Source of the DNA: Cocleimonas sp.
GTDB lineage: Bacteria; Pseudomonadota; Gammaproteobacteria; Thiotrichales; Thiotrichaceae
Assembly (NCBI GenBank): GCA_023145485.1
Contig: JAGLDT010000148.1
Coordinates: 1 to 5,258, forward strand
Length of the DNA stretch: 5,258 nt
Direction of reading: 5' to 3'
Under the pieces are notes generated by a model. It was given only the letters and a program-made list of their open reading frames with translations, was not told where the DNA came from and ran no database searches. Within the stretch, counting starts at the first letter, position 1, and each line of letters opens with the position of its first letter. Position numbers and translations under genes: made by a program. Below are positions 1 through 5,258 of the stretch, piece after piece.

Positions 1-877
1 TCAGCGCGGAGAGACAGCGGGCAAACACGGCTTCGCCAATCAGCGTGAGCGGTTGGCCCTGGTCCAGGGCTTCAACGGCTGTCCATTTGCCGGTGCCTTT
101 TTGTCCGGCTGTATCGAGGATTTTTTCGAGCAAAGGCTCACCATCTGAATCATTCACACCCATAATATCAGCGGTAATCTCAATCAAATAAGAGCTTAAA
201 ACACCCTTATTCCACTGACCAAAAACCCACTGCATCTGCCCATAATCCATCCCTAAGCCTTCGTGCATAAATTGATAGGCTTCTGCAATTAATTGCATAT
301 CACCATACTCAATGCCATTATGTACCATTTTCACATAATGCCCCGCACCGCCCTCGCCAATCCACTGACAACAAGGCTCACCATCTACCTTGGCAGAAAT
401 AGCTTGTAGAATATTCTTCACCTGTGGCCAAGCTTCAGAATTTCCTCCTGGCATAATCGCAGGACCATTACGTGCCCCCTCCTCACCACCTGAAATACCC
501 ACGCCAAGAAATAAAATTCCTTTCTCTTTTAGTGACGCTGTGCGACGAACCGTATCAGGATAATGTGAATTTCCACCATCAATAATAATATCGCCTTCAT
601 CCAATAAGGGCAGTAATGCCTCAATCGTGGAATCAACAGGATCACCCGCAGTAATCATTAATAATATTTGGCGTGGTTTTGTTAAAGAGGAAACTAATTC
701 TTGATGAGAATAACAAGGAATAACGGGCTGATCTTGCGCCTCTCCTGCTACGAATGTATCTGTATTATTTTGCTCACGGTTGTATACCGCTAAACTTGCG
801 CCGTGATCAAGAAGATTAAGTGCAAGATTCTGACCCATTACGCCTAAGCCAATGAGTCCCATGGATGCTTGTTGCAT
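1..877 (-). CDS. gnd: 6-phosphogluconate dehydrogenase (decarboxylating), N-terminal part, cut by the window edge
   Basis: The enzyme oxidatively decarboxylates 6-phosphogluconate to ribulose 5-phosphate with reduction of NADP, in the cytosolic oxidative pentose-phosphate pathway. The visible 292 codons translate without a break. They show the Rossmann loop GLGVMG (residues 10-15), the N33-R34 pair at the end of the second strand that typically contacts the NADP 2'-phosphate, the substrate loop DGGNS (100-104), the signature SGGEEGARNGP (129-139), and KMVHNGIEYGDMQ (183-195). K183 and E190 carry the same numbers as the catalytic pair of the well-studied sheep enzyme, which supports this start. 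Full-length family members have about 470 residues, so roughly 180 are off the left edge. The chosen ATG (877-875) has AAAAGG 10 bases upstream. The next ATG is at residue 6 and would leave an unusually short N-terminus. The last visible stretch, residues ~250-292, is much richer in G+C than the rest (see findings). Identity is firm. Confidence 0.97.
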   Translation of the reverse strand, partial: MQQASMGLIGLGVMGQNLALNLLDHGASLAVYNREQNNTDTFVAGEAQDQPVIPCYSHQELVSSLTKPRQILLMITAGDPVDSTIEALLPLLDEGDIIIDGGNSHYPDTVRRTASLKEKGILFLGVGISGGEEGARNGPAIMPGGNSEAWPQVKNILQAISAKVDGEPCCQWIGEGGAGHYVKMVHNGIEYGDMQLIAEAYQFMHEGLGMDYGQMQWVFGQWNKGVLSSYLIEITADIMGVNDSDGEPLLEKILDTAGQKGTGKWTAVEALDQGQPLTLIGEAVFARCLSAL

Positions 878-887
878 TGTTTTATAA

Positions 888-893
888 CCTTTT
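888..893 (-). promoter_or_regulatory. Ribosome binding site of gnd
   Basis: Read on the minus strand this is AAAAGG, ten bases before the ATG at 877. It is a partial Shine-Dalgarno match with slightly long spacing, and it supports the start at 877 over the internal ATG at residue 6. Confidence 0.6.
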
Positions 894-896
894 ATT

Positions 897-905
897 TTTA
901 TACCA
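897..905 (-). promoter_or_regulatory. Candidate extended -10 promoter element for gnd
   Basis: The minus strand reads TGGTATAAA, an extended -10 (TGn plus TATAAA, 5 of 6 to consensus). No recognisable -35 lies 16-18 bases upstream, as is allowed for extended -10 promoters. The predicted start near 890 would fall inside the Shine-Dalgarno and leave a leader of only about 13 bases, which counts against it. An alternative further upstream is TTGATG (981-976), 18 bases, AATTAT (957-952), weaker at both boxes. Confidence 0.3.
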
Positions 906-918
906 TTCTGTTACAGAA
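906..918. promoter_or_regulatory. Short perfect palindrome upstream of gnd, operator-like
   Basis: TTCTGT-T-ACAGAA is a perfect inverted repeat with 6-bp arms around one central base. It starts one base upstream of the extended -10 candidate of gnd. Size and position would suit a dimeric repressor site or a small leader hairpin. I do not recognise it as the site of a specific regulator, and a single copy can arise by chance. Confidence 0.3.
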
Positions 919-948
919 AACCATTATTACCCCCGCGATATAACGAAA

Positions 949-988
949 TAAATAATTGATAATTAATATTTGTATCATCAATTATTTA
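949..988. repeat. AT-only inverted repeat, 12-bp arms
   Basis: TAAATAATTGAT (949-960) and ATCAATTATTTA (977-988) are exact reverse complements separated by 16 bases. The arms hold one G-C pair each and no T-tract follows on either strand, so it does not look like an intrinsic terminator. It lies about 70-110 bases upstream of the gnd start and could be a binding site for an AT-preferring regulator or a bent promoter segment. Its function is unknown. Confidence 0.55.
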
Positions 989-1154
989 GCTTTCGAACAA
1001 TTACTGCTTGTAATTTAAAAGTTCACTGTATGAGTCTATAGATGACATTGTTATGAATAATGTATCAGCCAAGAAGTAATGCTGATCCCCGAACTATAGT
1101 AGAAGAATAATTTTAGACTTTAAATTTATATTGATTGATTGATCCTATCCCCTA

Positions 1155-1191
1155 AGATACAAAGGCTAAGTATCTAAAAAACAAAGCCTTT
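1155..1191. repeat. Two interleaved short inverted repeats
   Basis: AGATAC (1155-1160) pairs with GTATCT (1170-1175), and AAAGGCT (1161-1167) pairs with AGCCTTT (1185-1191). The arms interleave, so the two hairpins either exclude one another or form a pseudoknot. No T-tract follows either stem, so a terminator is not supported. Low GC and small arms make chance origin possible. Confidence 0.35.
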
Positions 1192-1205
1192 ATACAACCA
1201 TATAT

Positions 1206-1233
1206 TTTATAGGTTAAATTATAAGCAGGTCAA
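1206..1233 (-). promoter_or_regulatory. Candidate sigma-70 promoter pointing at gnd
   Basis: The minus strand carries TTGACC (1233-1228), a 16-base spacer, and TATAAA (1211-1206), each 5 of 6 to the sigma-70 consensus. It begins just after the diguanylate cyclase stop codon and reads towards gnd. Transcription would start near 1199 and give a leader of about 320 bases before the gnd ATG. In such AT-rich DNA chance matches are common, so this is a candidate only. Confidence 0.4.
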
Positions 1234-1260
1234 GAATTTTATAAATAATCAGACAAACTG

Positions 1261-2202
1261 TTATTCACCCCAAACCTCAATCAAACTATCACTTACAATG
1301 CAATCACGTCCTTTACTTTTGCCTTGATAGAGATAGCCATCAGCCCGTTTTATGGTTTCTTGGCATTCTTCTGTCATACGATATTCCGTAATACCATAGG
1401 TAAGTGAGACATTAAACCGCTCCCCCTCCCATTCAAACGCATATTCATGGATACGTTTCATAATTTTTTTTACCACAATGCGAGCTTCGGTGGTGTTTGT
1501 TTTAGGTAGTAGTAAGAGATATTCCTCTCCTCCCCAACGTGCTGCAACATCTATTTTTCGAGTACTTCGATTGATTATTTTAGCAACCATTTCAATCACA
1601 TAGTCCCCACAACTATGCCCAAAACTATCGTTAATGGTCTTGAAGAAATCAATATCTGCCATCACTAGCGAGAAAGGGTTATAATCCTGTTGATAATTTA
1701 GTGTTTCTTGTTTTAATAACTGCTGGATATAACGCCGATTAGCCAGTTTTGTTAAGGGGTCTGTTCTTGATAATTTGGCATATTGAAGGGCTTCATTTTT
1801 AGCTTTATCAACATTATTAAACAAAACAATAACAACTCCTTTACCAATAGTACTTTTTAACTCGGTGCGTATATCAAACCAACGGTATTGTTGATCTTTA
1901 CATAAAACTTTTGAACACAACTGTATAATCGATGTCTTACGACTAGTCAGTTGTGACATTCTATTAAGCCACGACATCATAACCTCATGCCGATAGTTAA
2001 TGTCAGGGTATGCTCGCGAAATAAAACTCAAATGATCGGGTATATCAGTTACTTTATAGCCAATTGTGTTAATAAATGCCTTATTAACAAATAATATTTT
2101 TGCCCGTTTATTACATTTGTCTTCTTGGCCAATTAAGGCAGGTGTTGGTAAAAAATCTAAATACTGAAAAAACAAGGCTTCTTCATTTTTAATTGTTATC
2201 AT
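1261..2202 (-). CDS. PAS-GGDEF diguanylate cyclase, 313 residues
   Basis: Predicted to join two GTP molecules into cyclic di-GMP in the cytoplasm; no signal peptide or membrane segment is visible. Residues ~12-132 form a PAS sensor: FVNKAFINTIGY at 38-49, AYPD at 64-67 followed by YR (70-71) and W78, and the strand segment YRWFDIRTE at 106-114. A helical linker (~132-147) leads to the GGDEF domain (148-303), which opens with DPLTKLANRR. Mg-binding D183, guanine-contact N191 and D200, the active loop GGEEY (224-228), and K295/R299 of the C-terminal phosphate motif are all present. RKID (215-218) sits exactly five residues before the loop, so the product-inhibition I-site is intact. No EAL or HD-GYP domain is attached. 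The start at 2202 is the first ATG after an in-frame TAG (2235-2233), with GGGG eight bases upstream as a weak ribosome site. It is divergent from the helicase gene. The ligand of the PAS domain cannot be read from sequence. Confidence 0.93.
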   Translation of the reverse strand: MITIKNEEALFFQYLDFLPTPALIGQEDKCNKRAKILFVNKAFINTIGYKVTDIPDHLSFISRAYPDINYRHEVMMSWLNRMSQLTSRKTSIIQLCSKVLCKDQQYRWFDIRTELKSTIGKGVVIVLFNNVDKAKNEALQYAKLSRTDPLTKLANRRYIQQLLKQETLNYQQDYNPFSLVMADIDFFKTINDSFGHSCGDYVIEMVAKIINRSTRKIDVAARWGGEEYLLLLPKTNTTEARIVVKKIMKRIHEYAFEWEGERFNVSLTYGITEYRMTEECQETIKRADGYLYQGKSKGRDCIVSDSLIEVWGE

Positions 2203-2282
2203 TCGCGTATCCCCACTGTCCAGCTTATTTTCCTATCCATTTGAAACCCAAAATATTCAAAAATAGGAGTTGCCATGCACAA

Positions 2283-2288
2283 ATTATA
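2283..2288 (-). promoter_or_regulatory. Candidate -10 box for the diguanylate cyclase gene
   Basis: The minus strand reads a consensus TATAAT here, about 80 bases before the ATG at 2202. No good -35 box stands 16-18 bases upstream, so an activator or another sigma factor would be needed. The predicted leader is about 70-75 bases. Confidence 0.3.
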
Positions 2289-2322
2289 TTTATCCCAATA
2301 ACTAAACGATTAAGGATATACG

Positions 2323-2352
2323 TTGACACGGTTATTTATTAACCAGCATAAC
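2323..2352 (+). promoter_or_regulatory. Candidate upstream promoter for the helicase gene with an inverted repeat in its spacer
   Basis: A consensus TTGACA (2323-2328) is followed after 18 bases by CATAAC (2347-2352, 4 of 6). The spacer contains the inverted repeat GGTTA-TTTAT-TAACC (2330-2344), where a repressor could block polymerase. Transcription would begin near 2359 and give a leader of about 120 bases. Confidence 0.35.
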
Positions 2353-2415
2353 AAATTCAATCATCTAACGTCTAATTTATCCCATGGTAAGTTTGTAAAG
2401 AAAACCAAGATAAGC

Positions 2416-2445
2416 AAGACGAACGCCCTTTTAGATGGTTATAAT
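2416..2445 (+). promoter_or_regulatory. Candidate proximal promoter for the helicase gene
   Basis: A perfect TATAAT (2440-2445) is preceded after 18 bases by AAGACG (2416-2421), only 3 of 6 to the -35 consensus. The start would be near 2452, leaving a leader of about 28 bases. There is no clear Shine-Dalgarno before the ATG at 2480; the leader is A-rich, so translation may rely on an unstructured start region. Confidence 0.4.
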
Positions 2446-2479
2446 TCCGAACCACATTTTCCGCAAAATACATTAAAAT

Positions 2480-5258
2480 ATGAGTAAAAACAAGACAATA
2501 TTTGACCCCGCTACCTTTTCAGAACTAACCACTATAGAAAGTTCTTTTTTAAAAATACTCGCTATTATGTATATTCCTGTGGCAGCAACGCCCTTGGCTA
2601 TCTGTGCGCATCGAATTGGTATTGATGACCCAGATACAGGGCTTAGTTTCAATATGAATTCTATCCGACCCCACTTGAAAAAAATGGTCGATTTAGGCTG
2701 GTTGCAACTTGAAAGTAATCGCTACTATTGCCATCAAGATTTACTAGACCCTTTGTTGCAATACACCATTGAGAATAAGGATTTTAAGACCATAGCAGAA
2801 CAAGTGATTGAAGCATTTCCGCCGCGTGAAGATACGGGTATTCTTTCTTGGTCAAGCATCGATCATGGTATCGCTCATGCACGGCTTCATATGTATTTGG
2901 GTGATAATGACAAGCTTGAAGAAGTCTTAAATAGCTTGCATGCCCGCTATGCCTATTCTGAACCTGAATCTATTATTAATACTATTGGTTTTTTTCAAGG
3001 CATGTTTGGCGTGCCTGCTAATACTGAATTATTGGCATTGCTTGATAGCAAAACATTCCTTTTAGTCTGCAAGGAATTAACCTATGCAGGGTTATCAGAA
3101 TTAGACAATATCAGTGATTTATGGGCATTGATGAGCGAACGCATAAATTCAAACCCTACTGAAGTCTTTGATACAGGTGGCAATGGTGATGTACGTGAGT
3201 TTTACAGTATTCTCAGTGGACAAAAAGATATTTTTAGTGCTATTCCAAAGAATGATAGTGTCGAAAAAGTGTATTGGATTATTGCTGATAGTGTTAGGCA
3301 ATTGATTGATAACGAATCCTCTCAAGCTGACGATAAAAAAACCAATGCGGAAAATTGTATTTTTCAGTATGAAAAAGGCATTCATTTACACTGTCAACTC
3401 AATGACTTAAAGGAACAAACGGTTATTCTTGATAGCGATTTAGAAAAGTTTTACCTGCTTGCATTAATTTCAAAAGGAGATACTGACAGTCTTATCAAAG
3501 CCGATCTATTTCTCAAAAAAGTAGACGCTGATATCGATTACTCTTTATTTTCAGCTTACAACCAAGCATTAACATCTGGGCTGTTTCATTTCACCATTGA
3601 ACCCGTTTACTTGCATGAAAATACCTTTACTTCATTGCTTTATGCCATCATCACCTTCTGGCTAAACCAATCATTATCAGATGATGCTTTAGAAACTATC
3701 CAAAACCAATACCAACGTACCAAAGAAAATGGTTATACATGGTTAGCTGCAGAATATGCAACTGCATTAGCCTATCTTTCTAATGATCTACTGCAACGCG
3801 ATGAATATCAAGAGCTTGCAAAGCAACAACATAAAAGCCTTGGCACAAAAACACTGTTTGATTTAGTCACGCCACAAGCAGAATGGGAACGTGCACTAAA
3901 CGCCTTAAACCGTCTTGGTGCAGCACCGACTGCGGCTAAAGACAAAGGTGAAGAACGTATTGTCTGGATTCTTGATCAAGACCGTCATAATGAGTATTTC
4001 ATCACACCCAAGATACAAAAAAAATCCCCTAAAGGTGCGTGGACAAAAGGCAGAAATATTGCCTTAAAGCGCCTGTTAAAAGAACGCCAAGAATTTCCCC
4101 AGCTTTCCTCTCAAGATAGAAAACTCTGCGACTGCATCCTTGAGCAACAAAATTACGATAGCTATTACTCTGATATACCCCAGTTTTATATGGATATGAA
4201 TACCGCATGGTTGGCAATGGTGGATCATCCTGCTATTTATTGGAATCACGCACGCGGTGCAACACTGGAAATCACTAAAAGTGAGTTTGAATTGGTTGTT
4301 AGCGAGGAGGGAAATCAGTTACGTATTAGTTTTTACCCCCCATTTAATAAAGAAAAGAACAAAAGTGATAATGACTCACGTTACTTAATTCATAAAGAGA
4401 CACCGACTCGCCTTTGTCTCTATCAGAAAAATGAACAAATTTACCGTTTGAGTGAGATTTTATCGGATGGTTTAGTTATTCCGCGCGAAGCTGAGAAAAA
4501 CCTACGTGAAACACTCACTACATTAGCACCAATGGTAAAAATTCAGTCCGACTTAGAAGGCGTTAGTGAAGCCGAAGAAGTCCCCGCTGATTCAACCCTT
4601 CACGCTAACTTATTACCCTATGCAGAAGGTCTGCGCGCTACATTGCGAATTAAAGCCTTTGGAGAATTCGGACCACTTTATCCACCAGGGCAAGGACGCG
4701 CGAAATTATTAGCAGAACATAATGGTATCACCTATAAAACCCATCGTGATTTAGAGTTAGAACAACAAAAACTGGATAATTTAATTCTGCACAGTGATGT
4801 TCTCGGTGAAATAGGTGAATATGAAGATGAGTATTTGCTCGAAGATGCACAAGACTGTTTAGAATTGCTAGAACAACTTCGTGAACAGGGTGATAACGTC
4901 ATTATTGCATGGCCAGAAGGTGAGGTCATGCGCGTTAGCTCACGCTTTGATGGTAGCAATATGCGTTTAAGCATTAATAAAAGTGGCGACTGGTTTCAAC
5001 TCGATGGACAGATCGAAACCGATAAAGGCTTAGTTATATCACTACGCAAATTGCTTGAGTTATCTGAAAAATCAACAGGGCGTTTTATTGAGCTAGGTGA
5101 TGGTGAATATGTCTCACTCACTAATCAATTTCGTAAAAAGCTCAATGCCGTACAAAAATACTCAGAAGTAAGTGGTGATGGCACACGTATTAATGGTCTA
5201 GCAGCTTATGCACTGGATGATTTTTTTGAAGACATTGGCACATTAACCGTTGATGATG
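2480..5258 (+). CDS. Large SNF2-family DEAD/DEAH helicase, N-terminal two thirds, cut by the window edge
   Basis: One uninterrupted frame of 926 codons runs off the right edge. Residues ~20-90 look like a winged helix: a helix with LKILAIMYIP (24-33), a probable recognition helix (61-72), then GWLQLESNRYYCH (73-85) as wing strands. Residues ~95-490 appear mainly helical and match nothing I can name. From ~495 the pattern is that of the bacterial SNF2-associated region: RIVWIL (493-498), WTKGR (521-525), ETPTRL (640-645), FGEFGPLYPPGQG (727-739), WPEGE (811-815) and LGDGEY (872-877). In relatives this is followed directly by the two-lobed Snf2 ATPase core that translocates on double-stranded DNA. 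The Walker A, DExH and C-terminal helicase motifs are therefore expected downstream and are not seen here. Family proteins with this layout run to roughly 1,400 residues (recalled, not measured). The ATG is the first after an in-frame TAA at 2474-2476, and the next Met (30) would cut the winged helix. Family assignment is by recalled motif pattern; substrate and partners are unknown. Confidence 0.8.
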   Translation, partial: MSKNKTIFDPATFSELTTIESSFLKILAIMYIPVAATPLAICAHRIGIDDPDTGLSFNMNSIRPHLKKMVDLGWLQLESNRYYCHQDLLDPLLQYTIENKDFKTIAEQVIEAFPPREDTGILSWSSIDHGIAHARLHMYLGDNDKLEEVLNSLHARYAYSEPESIINTIGFFQGMFGVPANTELLALLDSKTFLLVCKELTYAGLSELDNISDLWALMSERINSNPTEVFDTGGNGDVREFYSILSGQKDIFSAIPKNDSVEKVYWIIADSVRQLIDNESSQADDKKTNAENCIFQYEKGIHLHCQLNDLKEQTVILDSDLEKFYLLALISKGDTDSLIKADLFLKKVDADIDYSLFSAYNQALTSGLFHFTIEPVYLHENTFTSLLYAIITFWLNQSLSDDALETIQNQYQRTKENGYTWLAAEYATALAYLSNDLLQRDEYQELAKQQHKSLGTKTLFDLVTPQAEWERALNALNRLGAAPTAAKDKGEERIVWILDQDRHNEYFITPKIQKKSPKGAWTKGRNIALKRLLKERQEFPQLSSQDRKLCDCILEQQNYDSYYSDIPQFYMDMNTAWLAMVDHPAIYWNHARGATLEITKSEFELVVSEEGNQLRISFYPPFNKEKNKSDNDSRYLIHKETPTRLCLYQKNEQIYRLSEILSDGLVIPREAEKNLRETLTTLAPMVKIQSDLEGVSEAEEVPADSTLHANLLPYAEGLRATLRIKAFGEFGPLYPPGQGRAKLLAEHNGITYKTHRDLELEQQKLDNLILHSDVLGEIGEYEDEYLLEDAQDCLELLEQLREQGDNVIIAWPEGEVMRVSSRFDGSNMRLSINKSGDWFQLDGQIETDKGLVISLRKLLELSEKSTGRFIELGDGEYVSLTNQFRKKLNAVQKYSEVSGDGTRINGLAAYALDDFFEDIGTLTVDD

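Larger units (their letters stand above)
878..1260. other. Intergenic region between the diguanylate cyclase gene and gnd
   Basis: These 383 bases hold no convincing protein gene. The longest minus-strand reading frame I examined is a 26-codon hydrophobic one (978-898) without a ribosome binding site. The stretch is strongly AT-rich. It contains the inverted repeats and promoter candidates listed separately and a (TTGA)3 run at 1131-1142. I found no GC-rich hairpin followed by a T-tract after the diguanylate cyclase stop codon, so read-through towards gnd cannot be excluded. Confidence 0.8.
2203..2479. other. Divergent promoter region between the diguanylate cyclase and helicase genes
   Basis: These 277 bases separate two genes transcribed away from each other, so both should have promoters here. 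The separately listed -10 and -35 candidates are the visible elements. The only reading frame with a good ribosome site is an eight-codon one at 2275-2301 (AGGAG at 2265-2269, five bases before the ATG), which is too short to call a gene. Confidence 0.75.

Noticed and set aside
898..978. 26-residue hydrophobic peptide on the minus strand, ATG at 978
   Set aside because: It has no ribosome binding site, overlaps the AT inverted repeat and the gnd promoter candidates, and hydrophobic translations are expected from AT-rich DNA.
1131..1142. (TTGA)3 tandem repeat as a phase-variable tract
   Set aside because: Three copies are too few, and the run is not inside a gene or a promoter spacer that I can support.
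1155..1191. Intrinsic terminator for the diguanylate cyclase gene
   Set aside because: The stems are short, and no run of T follows on the minus strand, which is required for this class of terminator.
3149..3385. Minus-strand frame of 78 codons
   Set aside because: It lies wholly within the helicase frame on the opposite strand, has no recognisable domain, and the plus-strand frame continues unbroken with sensible protein motifs.
4029..4217. 62-codon frame overlapping the helicase gene
   Set aside because: It overlaps the conserved WTKGR segment of the helicase, and its translation is low-complexity-like with no family resemblance; it is a shadow.
4732..4974. 80-codon, serine-rich minus-strand frame
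   Set aside because: The serine and cysteine richness is what is expected from reading the acidic, Glu/Leu-rich helicase segment in antisense. It covers the conserved WPEGE motif on the coding strand.
1..5258. CRISPR array, tRNA, insertion sequence or attachment site
   Set aside because: I looked for regularly spaced repeats, transposase-like frames and cloverleaf patterns on both strands and saw none.

Overview
The window looks like chromosomal DNA from a moderately AT-rich gammaproteobacterium. That assignment is inferred from the protein types and the long-form 6-phosphogluconate dehydrogenase, and no rRNA or other taxonomic marker is present to confirm it. Three protein-coding genes fill most of it. 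The two largest, which run off the window edges, are a 6-phosphogluconate dehydrogenase at the left and a SNF2-type helicase at the right.

Left block, 1-877, minus strand: the N-terminal 292 codons of gnd, the oxidative pentose-phosphate enzyme, with the NADP-binding loop, the GGEEGA signature and the catalytic Lys183/Glu190 pair all readable. Its last ~120 visible bases are about 62% G+C, against about 40% in the gene body beside them, which suggests a recombination mosaic or horizontally acquired segment. Region 878-1260 is an AT-rich intergenic stretch with no convincing gene. It holds candidate gnd promoters, a perfect 12-bp AT inverted repeat, a 13-bp palindrome and some small overlapping inverted repeats.

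Middle block, 1261-2202, minus strand: a complete 313-residue soluble PAS-GGDEF diguanylate cyclase with an intact allosteric RxxD I-site and a GGEEY active-site loop. It lies in the same direction as gnd but is separated from it by 383 bp, so co-transcription is not obvious. Region 2203-2479 is a divergent intergenic region holding promoters for both flanking genes.

Right block, 2480-5258, plus strand: one uninterrupted reading frame of 926 codons, open at the window end. It begins with a winged-helix-like module, continues through a long, probably helical region, and ends in the accessory domain that in large bacterial SNF2 proteins comes just before the helicase core. The ATPase motor itself is beyond the edge of the window.

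No tRNA, rRNA, CRISPR array, transposase or attachment site was recognised. The genes do not form an evident pathway: central carbon metabolism, c-di-GMP signalling and a DNA-remodelling ATPase are neighbours. The helicase, with its fused N-terminal reader-like module and unseen downstream partners, is the best candidate for part of a less-described system.
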